From an uncultured Enterorhabdus sp. (GTDB lineage Bacteria; Actinomycetota; Coriobacteriia; Coriobacteriales; Eggerthellaceae), in the NCBI GenBank assembly GCA_947645965.1, contig CANSES010000004.1, positions 1 through 59,706 on the forward strand: 59,706 nt of DNA, read 5' to 3'. The position numbers were made by a program, and so were the translations under genes. The notes beneath the pieces were generated by a model. That model was given only the letters and a program-made list of their open reading frames with translations. It was not told where the DNA came from and did not search any database. This document shows, in pieces, positions 32,928 to 41,861 of this stretch. The number at the start of each line of letters is the position of its first letter. Within the stretch, counting starts at the first letter, position 1.

Positions 32928-35264
32928 CTACTCACCGCCTTTCTTCTTCACGATGCGGCACAGCGTGCTGCGCAGGCCGGGAGTAAGGAACTCGTCGTTG
33001 TACACCCGATCGCTCGTGAGCGTGTTCGCGTTGCTCATGCCGTCGGGATACCCCGGCAGCCCCAGCTTCGCACAGCCCTGCCACCAGCCGTGGGGAATGA
33101 CGCAGACACGGGGGTCCAAGCCGTCGGTCGGGCGCGCCTTCATGGTGATGCGCCCCGTCGGCGACTCGATCCACACCCATTCGCCGTACTCGATGCCCTG
33201 CTCTTCGGCGATGGAGCGATGGAAGATCACCTGAGGCTCGGGCACGATCTCGCGCAGATGCGGAATGCCGCGGTAGGCCGAGTGGTAGTAGATGGGATAG
33301 CGGCGCCCCGTAATGCCCGTCAGCGGATACTCGGCAGCGATCTCGGGGGTGGAGAACACGCTTTCCTTTGGCTCGTTGGCCGCCGGCAGCGGATCGGCGC
33401 CCATGATCAGCTCCACCACCGCGTACAGCTCGGCACGGCCCGACGGCGTGGGGAACCCGTGCTCGCGGTAGTCGCGCGAGGGCATCTGCGGCACGTGGTG
33501 AATCCACTTACCCTTCAGCTCTTCCCAGGTCACGCCTGCATGGGTCTGCTCAAGCTGCCAGTCGAACAACTCCTCGTCGGTTTCCCACGGCCACCATTCC
33601 GGATTCAGGCGGTGGCCGAACTCGCGCCAGAACCACACGTCGCTCTTGCGCTCGTACAGCGGCTCCACGGCCTTCTGCTGGCCGAACACCCACTCGCTGC
33701 ACACCTCGTCGGCCAGATAGTCCCGCTCGGTCCAGTGGGTGGAGGGCAGCACGAGGTCGGCCAGCTCGCAGGTGGGCGACATGTAGTAGTCCATGCACAC
33801 CAGCAAATCGAGGCAGAGCAGCGACTCCTTCACGAGCGCCGTGTTCTCCGACCATGAGAGCGGATTGCCCTGCACCATGATGTAGCCGCGCACGGGATAG
33901 GGCTTTCCGGTGCGCATGGCCTCGAACACCGCCGTGGGGTTCGAGATACCGTAGACGCTGCCCGAGGCCTTGTCGTTCACGATGCGCAGCTCTTTCTGCG
34001 TCTCGGGCTCGGCGCCGGTCAGCGGCCCCATCTGGTTCCAGAAGGGCATGGACAGGTTGCCGCCCTTCTTCTCCAGGTTGCCGCAGATGGCGATGAGGAT
34101 GTTCACCAGCTGCAGCGTGTCCTTGCAGTTGGTCTGCTCCTCGATGCCCTGGAACACGTTGATGGTGGCCGCCGGGGCCGCCGCGTAGGTGCGGGCTGAC
34201 TGGCGGATCACCTCGGCCGGCGCCCAGCACATCTCGCTGGCGCGCTCGGGCGTCCACTCGTCGACGCGCTGCTTCAGGGCGCGCCACACCGTGGTGACCG
34301 GTGCCTGGCTGCCATCGGCGAGTTGCACCAGGCCGTGGTAGTCCATGTCCTCGTCGATGCCGGGCGTGTGGATGTCCACGAACTGGCCCGAGATCTTATC
34401 GAACACGAGCATGCTCTGGGGGTTGCCGCCCTCTTCCACCAAAGCCCCGTTCAGCGGCACGTTCGCCCCTTCGATGAGCAGCATGGGGGCGTTGGTGAAC
34501 TTCTGAGTGAACTCGTGGTCGTACAGATCCTCGTTCATGATGACGTTCAGCCACGCCATGGCCAGATAGGGGTCCGACCCGGGCCGCAGCCCCACGAAAT
34601 GGTCGGCCTTGGCCGCCAGCGGATGCTCGAAGAACGGGTCGATCACGATGAGCTTGGCCCCGCGGTCGCGGCTGCGGCCCACCTGGCCCGAGGTGTAGGT
34701 GGGCTCGGTCCACACCGAGTTGGCGCCCCAGAACACGATGCAGTCGGCGTTGTCGAAATCGCACCCGTCGAAGGTGGGGAACATACCGTACTGCAAGAAC
34801 GCCTGCACCATCATGGGCACCAGGCAGATGTTGCCCGGCGACAGACTGTGGTGCACCCGGCCGCCCGCGTTGCCGGCCCGGCCCGTCCACTGGTTGGTGC
34901 CGCGGCCGGTGCCCTGGCCGTAGGCGATGGTCTCGGCGCCGTACTCGGCGGTCAGCGCCTCCACCCGCTCCTGGAGCCAGTCGAGCGCCTCGTCCCAGGT
35001 GATACGCTCCCACTTCCCCTCGCCGCGCTCGCCCACGCGCCGCAGCGGCCAGCGCAGACGATCGGGGTCGTAGAGGATCTTCGTGGCCGAAAGCCCCTTG
35101 CCGCACATGCGACCCTCGCTGCGCGGATCCTCCGGATTGCCCTTGACGCTGACAAGCTCGCCGTTCTTGTCCACTTCGCACAGCACGCCGCATTTCGCGT
35201 GGCACTCGAAGCAGTTGGTCTTGACGATCTTGCCGCCATCGGGCAACGGAATAACCGAATCCAT
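32928..35264 (-). CDS. Cytoplasmic molybdopterin oxidoreductase, acetylene-hydratase-like clade
   Basis: This is a 778-residue DMSO-reductase-family catalytic subunit with no Tat signal. N-terminal cysteines C18-x2-C21-x3-C25 and C54 (RMCGKG) bind a 4Fe-4S cluster. Segments NPTAVFEAMRTGKPYPV and SPTCELADLVLPSTHW resemble acetylene hydratase and the related gut catechol dehydroxylase group as I know them. Cys147 in SPGNIC lies where the Mo/W thiolate ligand would be. Those enzymes include reductive dehydroxylases and hydratases; the substrate here is not known. Presence of DmsB and DmsC partners suggests a quinol-linked reductase. The start at 35264 follows GGAAAGGAGG. It is the first gene of the catalytic operon. 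Confidence 0.8.
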   Translation of the reverse strand: MDSVIPLPDGGKIVKTNCFECHAKCGVLCEVDKNGELVSVKGNPEDPRSEGRMCGKGLSATKILYDPDRLRWPLRRVGERGEGKWERITWDEALDWLQERVEALTAEYGAETIAYGQGTGRGTNQWTGRAGNAGGRVHHSLSPGNICLVPMMVQAFLQYGMFPTFDGCDFDNADCIVFWGANSVWTEPTYTSGQVGRSRDRGAKLIVIDPFFEHPLAAKADHFVGLRPGSDPYLAMAWLNVIMNEDLYDHEFTQKFTNAPMLLIEGANVPLNGALVEEGGNPQSMLVFDKISGQFVDIHTPGIDEDMDYHGLVQLADGSQAPVTTVWRALKQRVDEWTPERASEMCWAPAEVIRQSARTYAAAPAATINVFQGIEEQTNCKDTLQLVNILIAICGNLEKKGGNLSMPFWNQMGPLTGAEPETQKELRIVNDKASGSVYGISNPTAVFEAMRTGKPYPVRGYIMVQGNPLSWSENTALVKESLLCLDLLVCMDYYMSPTCELADLVLPSTHWTERDYLADEVCSEWVFGQQKAVEPLYERKSDVWFWREFGHRLNPEWWPWETDEELFDWQLEQTHAGVTWEELKGKWIHHVPQMPSRDYREHGFPTPSGRAELYAVVELIMGADPLPAANEPKESVFSTPEIAAEYPLTGITGRRYPIYYHSAYRGIPHLREIVPEPQVIFHRSIAEEQGIEYGEWVWIESPTGRITMKARPTDGLDPRVCVIPHGWWQGCAKLGLPGYPDGMSNANTLTSDRVYNDEFLTPGLRSTLCRIVKKKGGE

Positions 35265-35375
35265 CCGTCCTCCTTTCCTTGCCAATACCCTTGCCCGCCA
35301 TTGTGCATCCGGCGCGAGCACGACGCAAACAGCAAGGAACGGTAGGAGGCACAACAAAAAATTGTGGGGGGATTC

Positions 35376-35576
35376 TCAGCGAAACAGGCCCTTGCGCTTC
35401 ACGACGGCACGCAGCTTGCAGGATCCCGCGCAGGTTCCGCAGCCGTCGCAACGTTCCCGGATGATGACGAAACGGCGCTCGTCGTCCTGGTCGATGGCCG
35501 CTTTGGGGCACACCTTCGCGCAGGCGCCGCACGCGCGGCACAGATCGGGCCGTATCTCGTAGCGCGCGAACCTCAT
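35376..35576 (-). CDS. Small two-cluster ferredoxin
   Basis: This is a 66-residue ferredoxin with two CxxCxxCxxxC motifs: CRACGACAKVCP (residues 13-24) and CDGCGTCAGSC (43-53). It is a bacterial-type 2[4Fe-4S] electron carrier in the cytoplasm, with a basic C-terminus (VVKRKGLFR). Its ATG overlaps the LysR stop codon (ATGA), so it is translationally coupled to that regulator. It stands 111 bp upstream of the molybdoenzyme gene on the same strand. It could be an electron donor for that enzyme or an FeS sensor working with LysR. It lies within a longer open frame on the same strand that is not itself a gene. Confidence 0.85.
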   Translation of the reverse strand: MRFARYEIRPDLCRACGACAKVCPKAAIDQDDERRFVIIRERCDGCGTCAGSCKLRAVVKRKGLFR

Positions 35577-36535
35577 GCCGGCACCCCCGCTCCAACAATC
35601 GCCGTCTCGCGACCGCTCCAATGCCGCGCCATGTAGGACGCGCAGGATGTCGCCAGGTAGCGCTCGAAGAAGCGGGCGAAACGCGCCGCCGGACTGCCCT
35701 GCTCGGGAACGCCCAGCACGCCTACGCTCAACGTCACGCCGTCGCGAATGGGCACCACCACCGTATCCGGATTCGGTCGATCCAGGAAGACCGACAGAGA
35801 ATCGGTGAAGGTGACCATCTCGCCCGCGGCCACCGCACGGCCGATCATCGCCAGATTCGACGTGCGCAGCTGCACGTTCGGACGGCCTCCGCGCGTCATA
35901 TGCCCCAGAATGCGTCCAAGGAATTCCTCGTTGTAGCAGGCCAGAGCCGTTTCGCACAGCTCGTCAGCGGTCACGAAATCGCGATCGGCCCACGGGTGCA
36001 TCCGCGAGCAGGCCGCCATAAGCTCGCAAGAGACGAGCGGCCTGAAGCGATCTCCCACCCGGCACTGCTCCGCATCCATGAACGAGGGCAGCGCGATCAG
36101 GTACAGCGCGCCGGAGTCGTCGGTCTCGGAAGTTTCGATAATGTCGGCCAGACTGCGCTCCACGATGCGCAAACGCACGCCGGGCACCATGGACTCGTAT
36201 TCCGAGAACAAACTGTCCAGCCGATTGGTCACAAAGGGCATGGTGACGATAGTCAGCGGAGCAACTGGCGCCCCCTCGGCTCCCAGGGCCGCAGCAATCT
36301 GCACGCGCCGATAGGCAGCCAACACCCCGGCGGCCTCCTTGGCGATGGCCTGCCCTGCCCCGGTTAACTGCAGCCCCGTCGGCGTGCGGTCGAACAACGA
36401 CACTTCCAGTTCCTGCTCCAGGCTCTTGATCATCGCCGAGGCGCCCTGCTGGGAAATGTAGTGCTGGCGCGCGGCATGGGAGATCGAGCGATGCTGGGCC
36501 ACCGAAAGAAACAACGCCAACGCCTCAATGCGCAT
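35573..36535 (-). CDS. LysR-family regulator of the molybdoenzyme cluster
   Basis: This is a 320-residue LysR protein. The helix-turn-helix is at residues 4-62 (LFLSVAQHRSISHAARQHY, SQQGASAMIKSLEQELEVSLF); the effector domain follows from about 90 to 295. I start it at the ATG at 36535 with GAGG correctly spaced; a second ATG 6 bp upstream and a very long upstream reading are less likely. It is followed by the overlapping ferredoxin gene and then the molybdoenzyme, FeS and anchor genes, all on the minus strand, so it is the probable regulator of that operon. The C-terminal part contains several cysteines. Confidence 0.85.
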   Translation of the reverse strand: MRIEALALFLSVAQHRSISHAARQHYISQQGASAMIKSLEQELEVSLFDRTPTGLQLTGAGQAIAKEAAGVLAAYRRVQIAAALGAEGAPVAPLTIVTMPFVTNRLDSLFSEYESMVPGVRLRIVERSLADIIETSETDDSGALYLIALPSFMDAEQCRVGDRFRPLVSCELMAACSRMHPWADRDFVTADELCETALACYNEEFLGRILGHMTRGGRPNVQLRTSNLAMIGRAVAAGEMVTFTDSLSVFLDRPNPDTVVVPIRDGVTLSVGVLGVPEQGSPAARFARFFERYLATSCASYMARHWSGRETAIVGAGVPA

Positions 36536-36728
36536 GGTCATCCTCGCAAGACGAACGGAACACAACCCCGTCAGTCTACCACGACCCCCGCACCCCACCA
36601 ACTCAGAGAGCCGCCGGGGACGCCGCGACCCCGGCCCCAGGGCCGCCCCCTGTGCGCTGATACCGTGCGGGCGGTTGCCGCCGCGGGGTGGTTCCGTTAG
36701 GATTCGGAGGCGAGTTGAAGGGAGCGCC

Positions 36729-37301
36729 GTGAACGAGTTTGTTATTTTGGACGCGATGCAGGGACTGCACGGGCCGTGGCTGGACCCGGTGGTGGCGACG
36801 TTCACCCGGATGGGCGACAGCGGGGCGCTATGGATCGTGCTGGGCCTGGTGCTGCTGGGTATGCGGCGCACGCGCAAACTGGGCGTCGCGGTGCTGGTGG
36901 CGCTGGTATTGGGCGCCATCGTGACGAACCTTATGATCAAGCCGCTGCTCATGCGGCCGCGGCCCTGCGACGTGAACACCGCCGTGGCCATGCTCATCCC
37001 GCGGCCCCATGGCTCGTCGTTCCCCTCGGGCCACACCACCGCCGCCTTCGGCGCGGCCGCTGCGCTGTGGTTCGCCCGCAACCCGAAGGCTCCCTGGGGG
37101 CTCACCCTCGGCGTGACCGTGGCCGCCCTGCTCATGGGGCTGTCGCGCATGTACTGCTACGTGCACTACCCCACCGACGTGCTGGCCGGCGCCATCGTCG
37201 GCACTCTGGCCGGCTTGGCCGCCGCCCTCCTCGTGGACGCCCTCGCCCGTCGGCGCCGCCCCGCCCCCGACATCCCCCGCGGCCCCGGCTCAGCAGCGTA
37301 A
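36729..37301 (+). CDS. PAP2-superfamily phosphatase
   Basis: This is a 190-residue membrane protein with about five hydrophobic segments. The three phosphatase motifs are present: KPLLMRPRP (motif 1), PSGH in SSFPSGHTTA (motif 2) and SRMYCYVHYPTD (motif 3). The superfamily removes phosphate from lipid phosphates, including undecaprenyl pyrophosphate, on the outer face of the membrane. A short C-terminal basic tail is cytoplasmic. The start is a GTG at 36729 following GAAGGGAG. It is monocistronic, with copy C of the dispersed repeat 37 bp beyond its stop codon. Confidence 0.88.
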   Translation: MNEFVILDAMQGLHGPWLDPVVATFTRMGDSGALWIVLGLVLLGMRRTRKLGVAVLVALVLGAIVTNLMIKPLLMRPRPCDVNTAVAMLIPRPHGSSFPSGHTTAAFGAAAALWFARNPKAPWGLTLGVTVAALLMGLSRMYCYVHYPTDVLAGAIVGTLAGLAAALLVDALARRRRPAPDIPRGPGSAA

Positions 37302-37337
37302 GGGCAAGAGCGGGCAGCCGCTACCCAAAAACGCCCT

Positions 37338-37417
37338 GTAGGGGCGGCCTTGAGGCCGCCCGCAGCTGGGTAAGCCCTACCGGGCCGAAGACGGGCGGGC
37401 TGAAGGCCGCCCCTACG
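37338..37417. repeat. Dispersed palindromic repeat, copy C
   Basis: This 80-bp unit from GTAGGGGCGGCC to GCCCCTACG has two terminal hairpins and a middle resembling that of copy D (CCGAAGACGGGCGGGCTGAA is shared). It lies between the convergent PAP2 and LuxR 4 genes. Confidence 0.75.
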
Positions 37418-37482
37418 AAGGCGTGCGAGACGCAGAGTCGGCCTAGCCTCGGGGCATCCCCCGATCATCCGATTTCGCTGCG

Positions 37483-39129
37483 TCAGCCGGTGCTCTCATG
37501 GTCGAGTTCTTCGAACAGGGCGAGCAGGTCGCGGCGCTTGTGCACGTCCAACTTGGCATACAGGCGCTTGACGTGGGTTTTCGCCGTGTTCTCGGAAATA
37601 GTGAGCTTCTTCGCGATATCGGCCGCGGTATTTCCGCGCACGAGCAGCTCCATCACCTCTGACTCGCGCGTCGTCAGCAGATAGCGCTTCGTCAGCACCT
37701 GGCACTGCTTCGAGACACGATCCTTGATGGCCGGCGCCGCAACCTCTCCGCGCCGTCGATGGCCGCGATGCCTTTCGGTCGCGGCCCCCGCCCCGGCTCC
37801 TCGCTCCGCGGCCGCGACCGCTCCGTCGGCATTGGTGCCCGGCACCTCTTCCAATCCGGCATCAGCACCCGACCCCGCCGCTGCGACCGCCGGTCGCTCC
37901 CAGGCCACGAACTCCGCCTGGCTCAGAGCCGGCGACGTTTCCCGCGACGGGCGCGCCGCCAAAGCGCTCGCCATGACGAACACCCAGGTGGACACCAGGG
38001 CGAACGTCGCCAGCTGCGGCGACGCCTGCAGCCACAGGGCATCGGCCGAATACCCCAGAACGAATCCGCAAGCCTGCAACCCGTATACGATGCCGGCGAA
38101 GAACCCGTAGATGAACGTGGGGCTGATGCCGCCGTTGCGGGCCGCCTGCATGCACTGCACCATCATGACCATCACGGCAAAGCTGAATACCATGTACATG
38201 ATGCCCGAGAACCAATGCAGGTAGGTCTCGTTCAGGTAGGGCAGCAGCAGAAAAGCCGTGACCACCACCGGCGATACCAGGCGGAACAGGGCCGAGGTAT
38301 CGAAGGAGAACGAGTGGCGCCGCCACAACCAGACCAGGACCACGCAGGCCACGAACATGCCCGCCATGGCCGTCCCGTTCACGATAGCGCCCATGGCCGG
38401 GTCGCGCACCGCAATGGCCCGCGTCACCCCGCTGGCGAATCCGAAGGCACCGACGCACAGCGCGCTCTTAAGCGAGGCGTCGAGCGCGTGAACGTACACC
38501 CCGCGGTGGCGGCGCGGCTCGTCGGCGAACATCGGCTGATCGAAGCTCATGGACCGCGAGGCGTCCATGAGGCACACCTCGGAAAGCGGGATGAACACAA
38601 GCGGGATGGAAAATGCCGCCACGGCACCGGGGATCACGTGCATCAAGGCGTACAGCGGCGCCGCCAGCCCCATGCCCACGATGAGATCGAGGGCCCCGCG
38701 CTCCTCGTCGCGCGACGCGAAATAGCGCTGCCACGACAGAAAGAACAGCGCCGACCCGACGCCGAGCAGCACGCCGCCCACCACCACGCACAGCATCATG
38801 ATGGGCTCGACATACAAAGGCGCGATCAGGCAGAGCGATCCCGCCGTCATAAACGGACTTCCCAGCACCGAGGAGCGGTGCCGCAAAAGCGCCGGGCGAA
38901 AATACGACAGCCCCATGGCCGCAACGAGCATGGCGCAGAAGGCGAGTGACTCCACTAGGAAGAACGTGATGAGCACGTCATAGGTTTGGAAATCGGTGGG
39001 CAGCAAGGGAAAGGCGCCGCCCCACACCGACATAGCATGGGTGGCGAAAAACAGTCCGAAACCGAACGACGCCACGTTCGGCGCAAACATACCCCGTGCC
39101 ATGGCCCGTCCTCCCCGCCTCTTCGCCAT
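37483..39129 (-). CDS. Membrane-embedded LuxR-family regulator 4
   Basis: This is a 548-residue protein, the longest of the six. Hydrophobic segments run from residue 15 to about 400. A long low-complexity, Ala/Glu/Arg-rich linker of about 75 residues follows and ends in a basic HRGHRRR patch, then a LuxR helix-turn-helix (about 478-540, LTTRESEVMELLVRGNTAA and NTAKTHVKRLYAKLDVHKR). It is divergent from the DmsA-like operon, so by the pattern seen at the other pairs it should control that respiratory enzyme. The start at 39129 follows GAAGGGG. The linker may be a flexible tether between membrane sensor and DNA-binding head. Confidence 0.84.
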   Translation of the reverse strand: MAKRRGGRAMARGMFAPNVASFGFGLFFATHAMSVWGGAFPLLPTDFQTYDVLITFFLVESLAFCAMLVAAMGLSYFRPALLRHRSSVLGSPFMTAGSLCLIAPLYVEPIMMLCVVVGGVLLGVGSALFFLSWQRYFASRDEERGALDLIVGMGLAAPLYALMHVIPGAVAAFSIPLVFIPLSEVCLMDASRSMSFDQPMFADEPRRHRGVYVHALDASLKSALCVGAFGFASGVTRAIAVRDPAMGAIVNGTAMAGMFVACVVLVWLWRRHSFSFDTSALFRLVSPVVVTAFLLLPYLNETYLHWFSGIMYMVFSFAVMVMMVQCMQAARNGGISPTFIYGFFAGIVYGLQACGFVLGYSADALWLQASPQLATFALVSTWVFVMASALAARPSRETSPALSQAEFVAWERPAVAAAGSGADAGLEEVPGTNADGAVAAAERGAGAGAATERHRGHRRRGEVAAPAIKDRVSKQCQVLTKRYLLTTRESEVMELLVRGNTAADIAKKLTISENTAKTHVKRLYAKLDVHKRRDLLALFEELDHESTG

Positions 39130-39165
39130 CTTCGCCCCTTCAGTGTATCAAAGCCCCTCAAAGGC

Positions 39166-39303
39166 GTTCACCCGATTAGAGTGAAATCCCCTCCCTCTTT
39201 CGCCCCGACGATCCCTCTCGCGCGCCCGTCACCCCTCTTTTCTGTGATACAGGTCCCCTTTTCGCGTTCTCGCCCAAGAAAAAGTCCCCCAGTTCACCCG
39301 TTT
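39166..39303. promoter_or_regulatory. Repeats between LuxR 4 and the DmsA-like operon
   Basis: GTTCACCCGATT (39166-39177) and GTTCACCCGTTT (39292-39303) are direct repeats. The first also forms TTCAC/GTGAA with 39180-39184, and CTGT-GAT-ACAG lies near 39242. No gene is seen in the 247-bp region. The operator role is inferred. Confidence 0.35.
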
Positions 39304-39376
39304 CACGGTATTGGCCGAAGGGGGGAATGTGGCACAGTGGCCCCATTGGTTCCGCAACGAAGACGAAGGGGGACAT

Positions 39377-41833
39377 ATGACCGAGACGATTGAGAAGACG
39401 AGCGGCGTTTCGCGACGCACCTTTCTGAAGGGCTCGTCGCTGGCGGCTCTGGCCGGCGCCGGCGGCGCTGCGCTGTACGGTTGCAGCGCGACCGAGGCAG
39501 AGCAGTCGCTGAGCGAGACGGGGACGGCTCCCACCGTCACCCATCCAGCCGAGCAGGACGAGGTGTTTTGGGGCACCTGCAAATCCGACGGCTGCGGGCA
39601 GACGATCTGCCCTCTGCGCTACCACGTGAAGGACGGCGCCATCACCCTGGTCGAGGCCGATGACCGCGGCGACGGCGAGTTCGGCGGCGTGCAGGCCCGC
39701 TGCTGTCTGCGCGGGCGCTCCATGCGCCAGTGGCACCAGCACCCCGACCGCCTGAAATGGCCCCTCAAGCGCACCGGTCCGCGCGGCAGCGGCCAGTACG
39801 AGCGCATCAGCTGGGACGAGGCGGTGCAGACCATCGCCGAGAAGCTGAAGTACACCATCGACACCTACGGCAACGAGGCCATCCACTCAGGCGTGACCGC
39901 TATCCGCAACGATCAGGCCCTCGAGCGCCTGCTGAACTGCCTGGGCGGCTACCTCGGTGGCTACGGATCCGACTCCCGCGGCCAGCTCGAGACCATCATG
40001 CCCTACATGATGGGTTCCGGCGGACCCAACGGCTCCTCGATGACCAACACGCTGTATTCCGATCTGGTCATTCAGTTCGGCAATAACCCGGCCACCACCC
40101 GCATGGGCGGCGCTTCGGCCAACTACGACCTCGCCCGCGCCCGCGAGAAGGGTGTCGAAATCATCACCATCGACTACTGGATGAACGACTCCTGCGTGGG
40201 GCATCCCGAGGAATGGCAGCCCATCCGCTCCGGCACCGACGCGGCCCTCGCCTCGGCCATGGCCTATGTGCTCATCAGCGAGGGCGCCGTTGACGAGGCA
40301 TGGGTGAACAAGTACTGCATCGGCTACGACGAGTCCACCATGCCCGAAAGCGCCCGCGGCAAGCACCTGTCCTACAAGGACTACATCATGGGCACGGGCT
40401 ACGACATGATCCCGAAGACCCCCGAATGGGCCGCCCCCATCACGCTCATCTCCGCCGAGCGCATCACCGAGCTGGCCCACAAGCTGGCCAACGCCAAGGC
40501 CGCCTACATTAGCCAGGGCTGGGGCCCGCAGCGCCATGGCAACGGCGAGAGCACCTGCCGCGCCATCGCCATGCTGCCCATCATCACCGGCAACATCGGC
40601 CGCGTCGGCTGCAACACCGGCATGCGCGACGGCGTGTCGGTGGGCCTCGTGAACCCGTTCACCACCATCCCCGGCGGCGAGAACCCCGTCAAGACCATGA
40701 TCTCCTGCATCAGCGTGGTGGACGCCGTGGACCACGGCCACACCATGACCGCCACCCGCGACGGCGTGACCGGCGCCGACAAGCTCTCGACCGACATCAA
40801 GTTCCTCTGGCTCGACGGCACCAACCTGCTGAACCAGCGCGGTGACTTGCGCCGTTCCCACGAGATCATGAAAGACGAGAGCAAGTGCGAGTTCATCGTG
40901 GCCCAGGACATGTTCATGACCTTCACCGCCTCCTATGCCGACATCATCCTGCCCGGCATCACCCGCAACGAGTGCGCATCGGTCATCGCCCTGGCCACGG
41001 CCGGCGAGTTCGTCGGCCAGCTGCACATCGACTCCATCGTGCAGCCGCCTGAGGAATGCCGCAACATGTACGACGTGTGCACCGACATCGCCCGCATCCT
41101 CGGCGTGGAAGAGGCCTACACCGAGGGCCGCACCTGGGCGGAATGGCAGCAGTTCTCCTGGGAGATGTACCAGCCCTACGCCGCCCAGATGCCCGGCTAC
41201 GAGACGATGCCCACCTGGGAGGAGATCAGCAAGGACCACATCTGGACGAGCGAGATCGAAGTGACCAGCAAGATGATGGACTTCTTCGCCGACCCCGAGG
41301 CGGCGCCCCTCGACACCGAGTCGGGCAAGATCGAGGTGTACTGCGAGCGCTTGGCCAACATCGCCGCTACCTGGGAGCTGGACGACCCCACCGACGTCAT
41401 CAGCCCCATCCCCATCTACACCCCCGGCTTCGAAAGCTACGAGGCCTGCACCGAGGACTACCCGCTGTACCTGTCGGGCTGGCATCCGCGCCAGCGCTTC
41501 CACTCCACGTTCCACAACCTGGAGAACCTACGCCAGGCCACGCGCCAGCAGCTGCTCATCAACCCGGCCGACGCCGAGCCGCGCGGCATCAAGAACGGCG
41601 ACATGGTGAGCGTGACCAACGAGCGGGGCGAAGTGCACGTGGAGGCCCGCGTGACGCCGCGTATCATCCCCGGCCAGGTGGGCATGCCCGAGGGCGCCTG
41701 GGCGCAGATCGACTTCGACGGCGACGGCATCGACCGCGGCGGCAACATCAACGTGCTGTGCAACAGCCATCCCTCGCCCCTCTCGAAGCACAACTGCTCC
41801 AATTCCGCCATCTGCCAGGTTACGAAGCTGTAG
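39377..41833 (+). CDS. DmsA-like Tat-exported molybdoenzyme catalytic subunit
   Basis: This is an 818-residue DMSO-reductase-family enzyme. Tat motif SRRTFLKG (12-19) with a cysteine at 36 in a possible lipobox (LYGC). The FeS cysteines are C68, C73, C78 and C109 or C110, followed by LRGRSMRQW as in DmsA. Ser200 in GSDSRGQ aligns with the Mo-ligand serine of E. coli DmsA, placing it in the serine-ligated, oxygen-atom-transfer group. C-terminal molybdopterin-binding segments LYLSGWHPRQRFHSTF and NPADAEPRGIKNGD are typical. Acceptors could be S- or N-oxides. The start follows GAAGGGGG. It is the first gene of a four-gene operon divergent from LuxR 4. Confidence 0.88.
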   Translation: MTETIEKTSGVSRRTFLKGSSLAALAGAGGAALYGCSATEAEQSLSETGTAPTVTHPAEQDEVFWGTCKSDGCGQTICPLRYHVKDGAITLVEADDRGDGEFGGVQARCCLRGRSMRQWHQHPDRLKWPLKRTGPRGSGQYERISWDEAVQTIAEKLKYTIDTYGNEAIHSGVTAIRNDQALERLLNCLGGYLGGYGSDSRGQLETIMPYMMGSGGPNGSSMTNTLYSDLVIQFGNNPATTRMGGASANYDLARAREKGVEIITIDYWMNDSCVGHPEEWQPIRSGTDAALASAMAYVLISEGAVDEAWVNKYCIGYDESTMPESARGKHLSYKDYIMGTGYDMIPKTPEWAAPITLISAERITELAHKLANAKAAYISQGWGPQRHGNGESTCRAIAMLPIITGNIGRVGCNTGMRDGVSVGLVNPFTTIPGGENPVKTMISCISVVDAVDHGHTMTATRDGVTGADKLSTDIKFLWLDGTNLLNQRGDLRRSHEIMKDESKCEFIVAQDMFMTFTASYADIILPGITRNECASVIALATAGEFVGQLHIDSIVQPPEECRNMYDVCTDIARILGVEEAYTEGRTWAEWQQFSWEMYQPYAAQMPGYETMPTWEEISKDHIWTSEIEVTSKMMDFFADPEAAPLDTESGKIEVYCERLANIAATWELDDPTDVISPIPIYTPGFESYEACTEDYPLYLSGWHPRQRFHSTFHNLENLRQATRQQLLINPADAEPRGIKNGDMVSVTNERGEVHVEARVTPRIIPGQVGMPEGAWAQIDFDGDGIDRGGNINVLCNSHPSPLSKHNCSNSAICQVTKL

Positions 41834-41861
41834 CCGTGTTTAGCCAACAAAGGAGACCCCT

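Noticed and set aside
35577..35957. 193-residue frame containing the ferredoxin at its C-terminus
   Set aside because: The upstream part is antisense-like Arg/Gly-rich sequence overlapping the LysR gene in another frame; only the last 66 residues form a ferredoxin with its own ATG.
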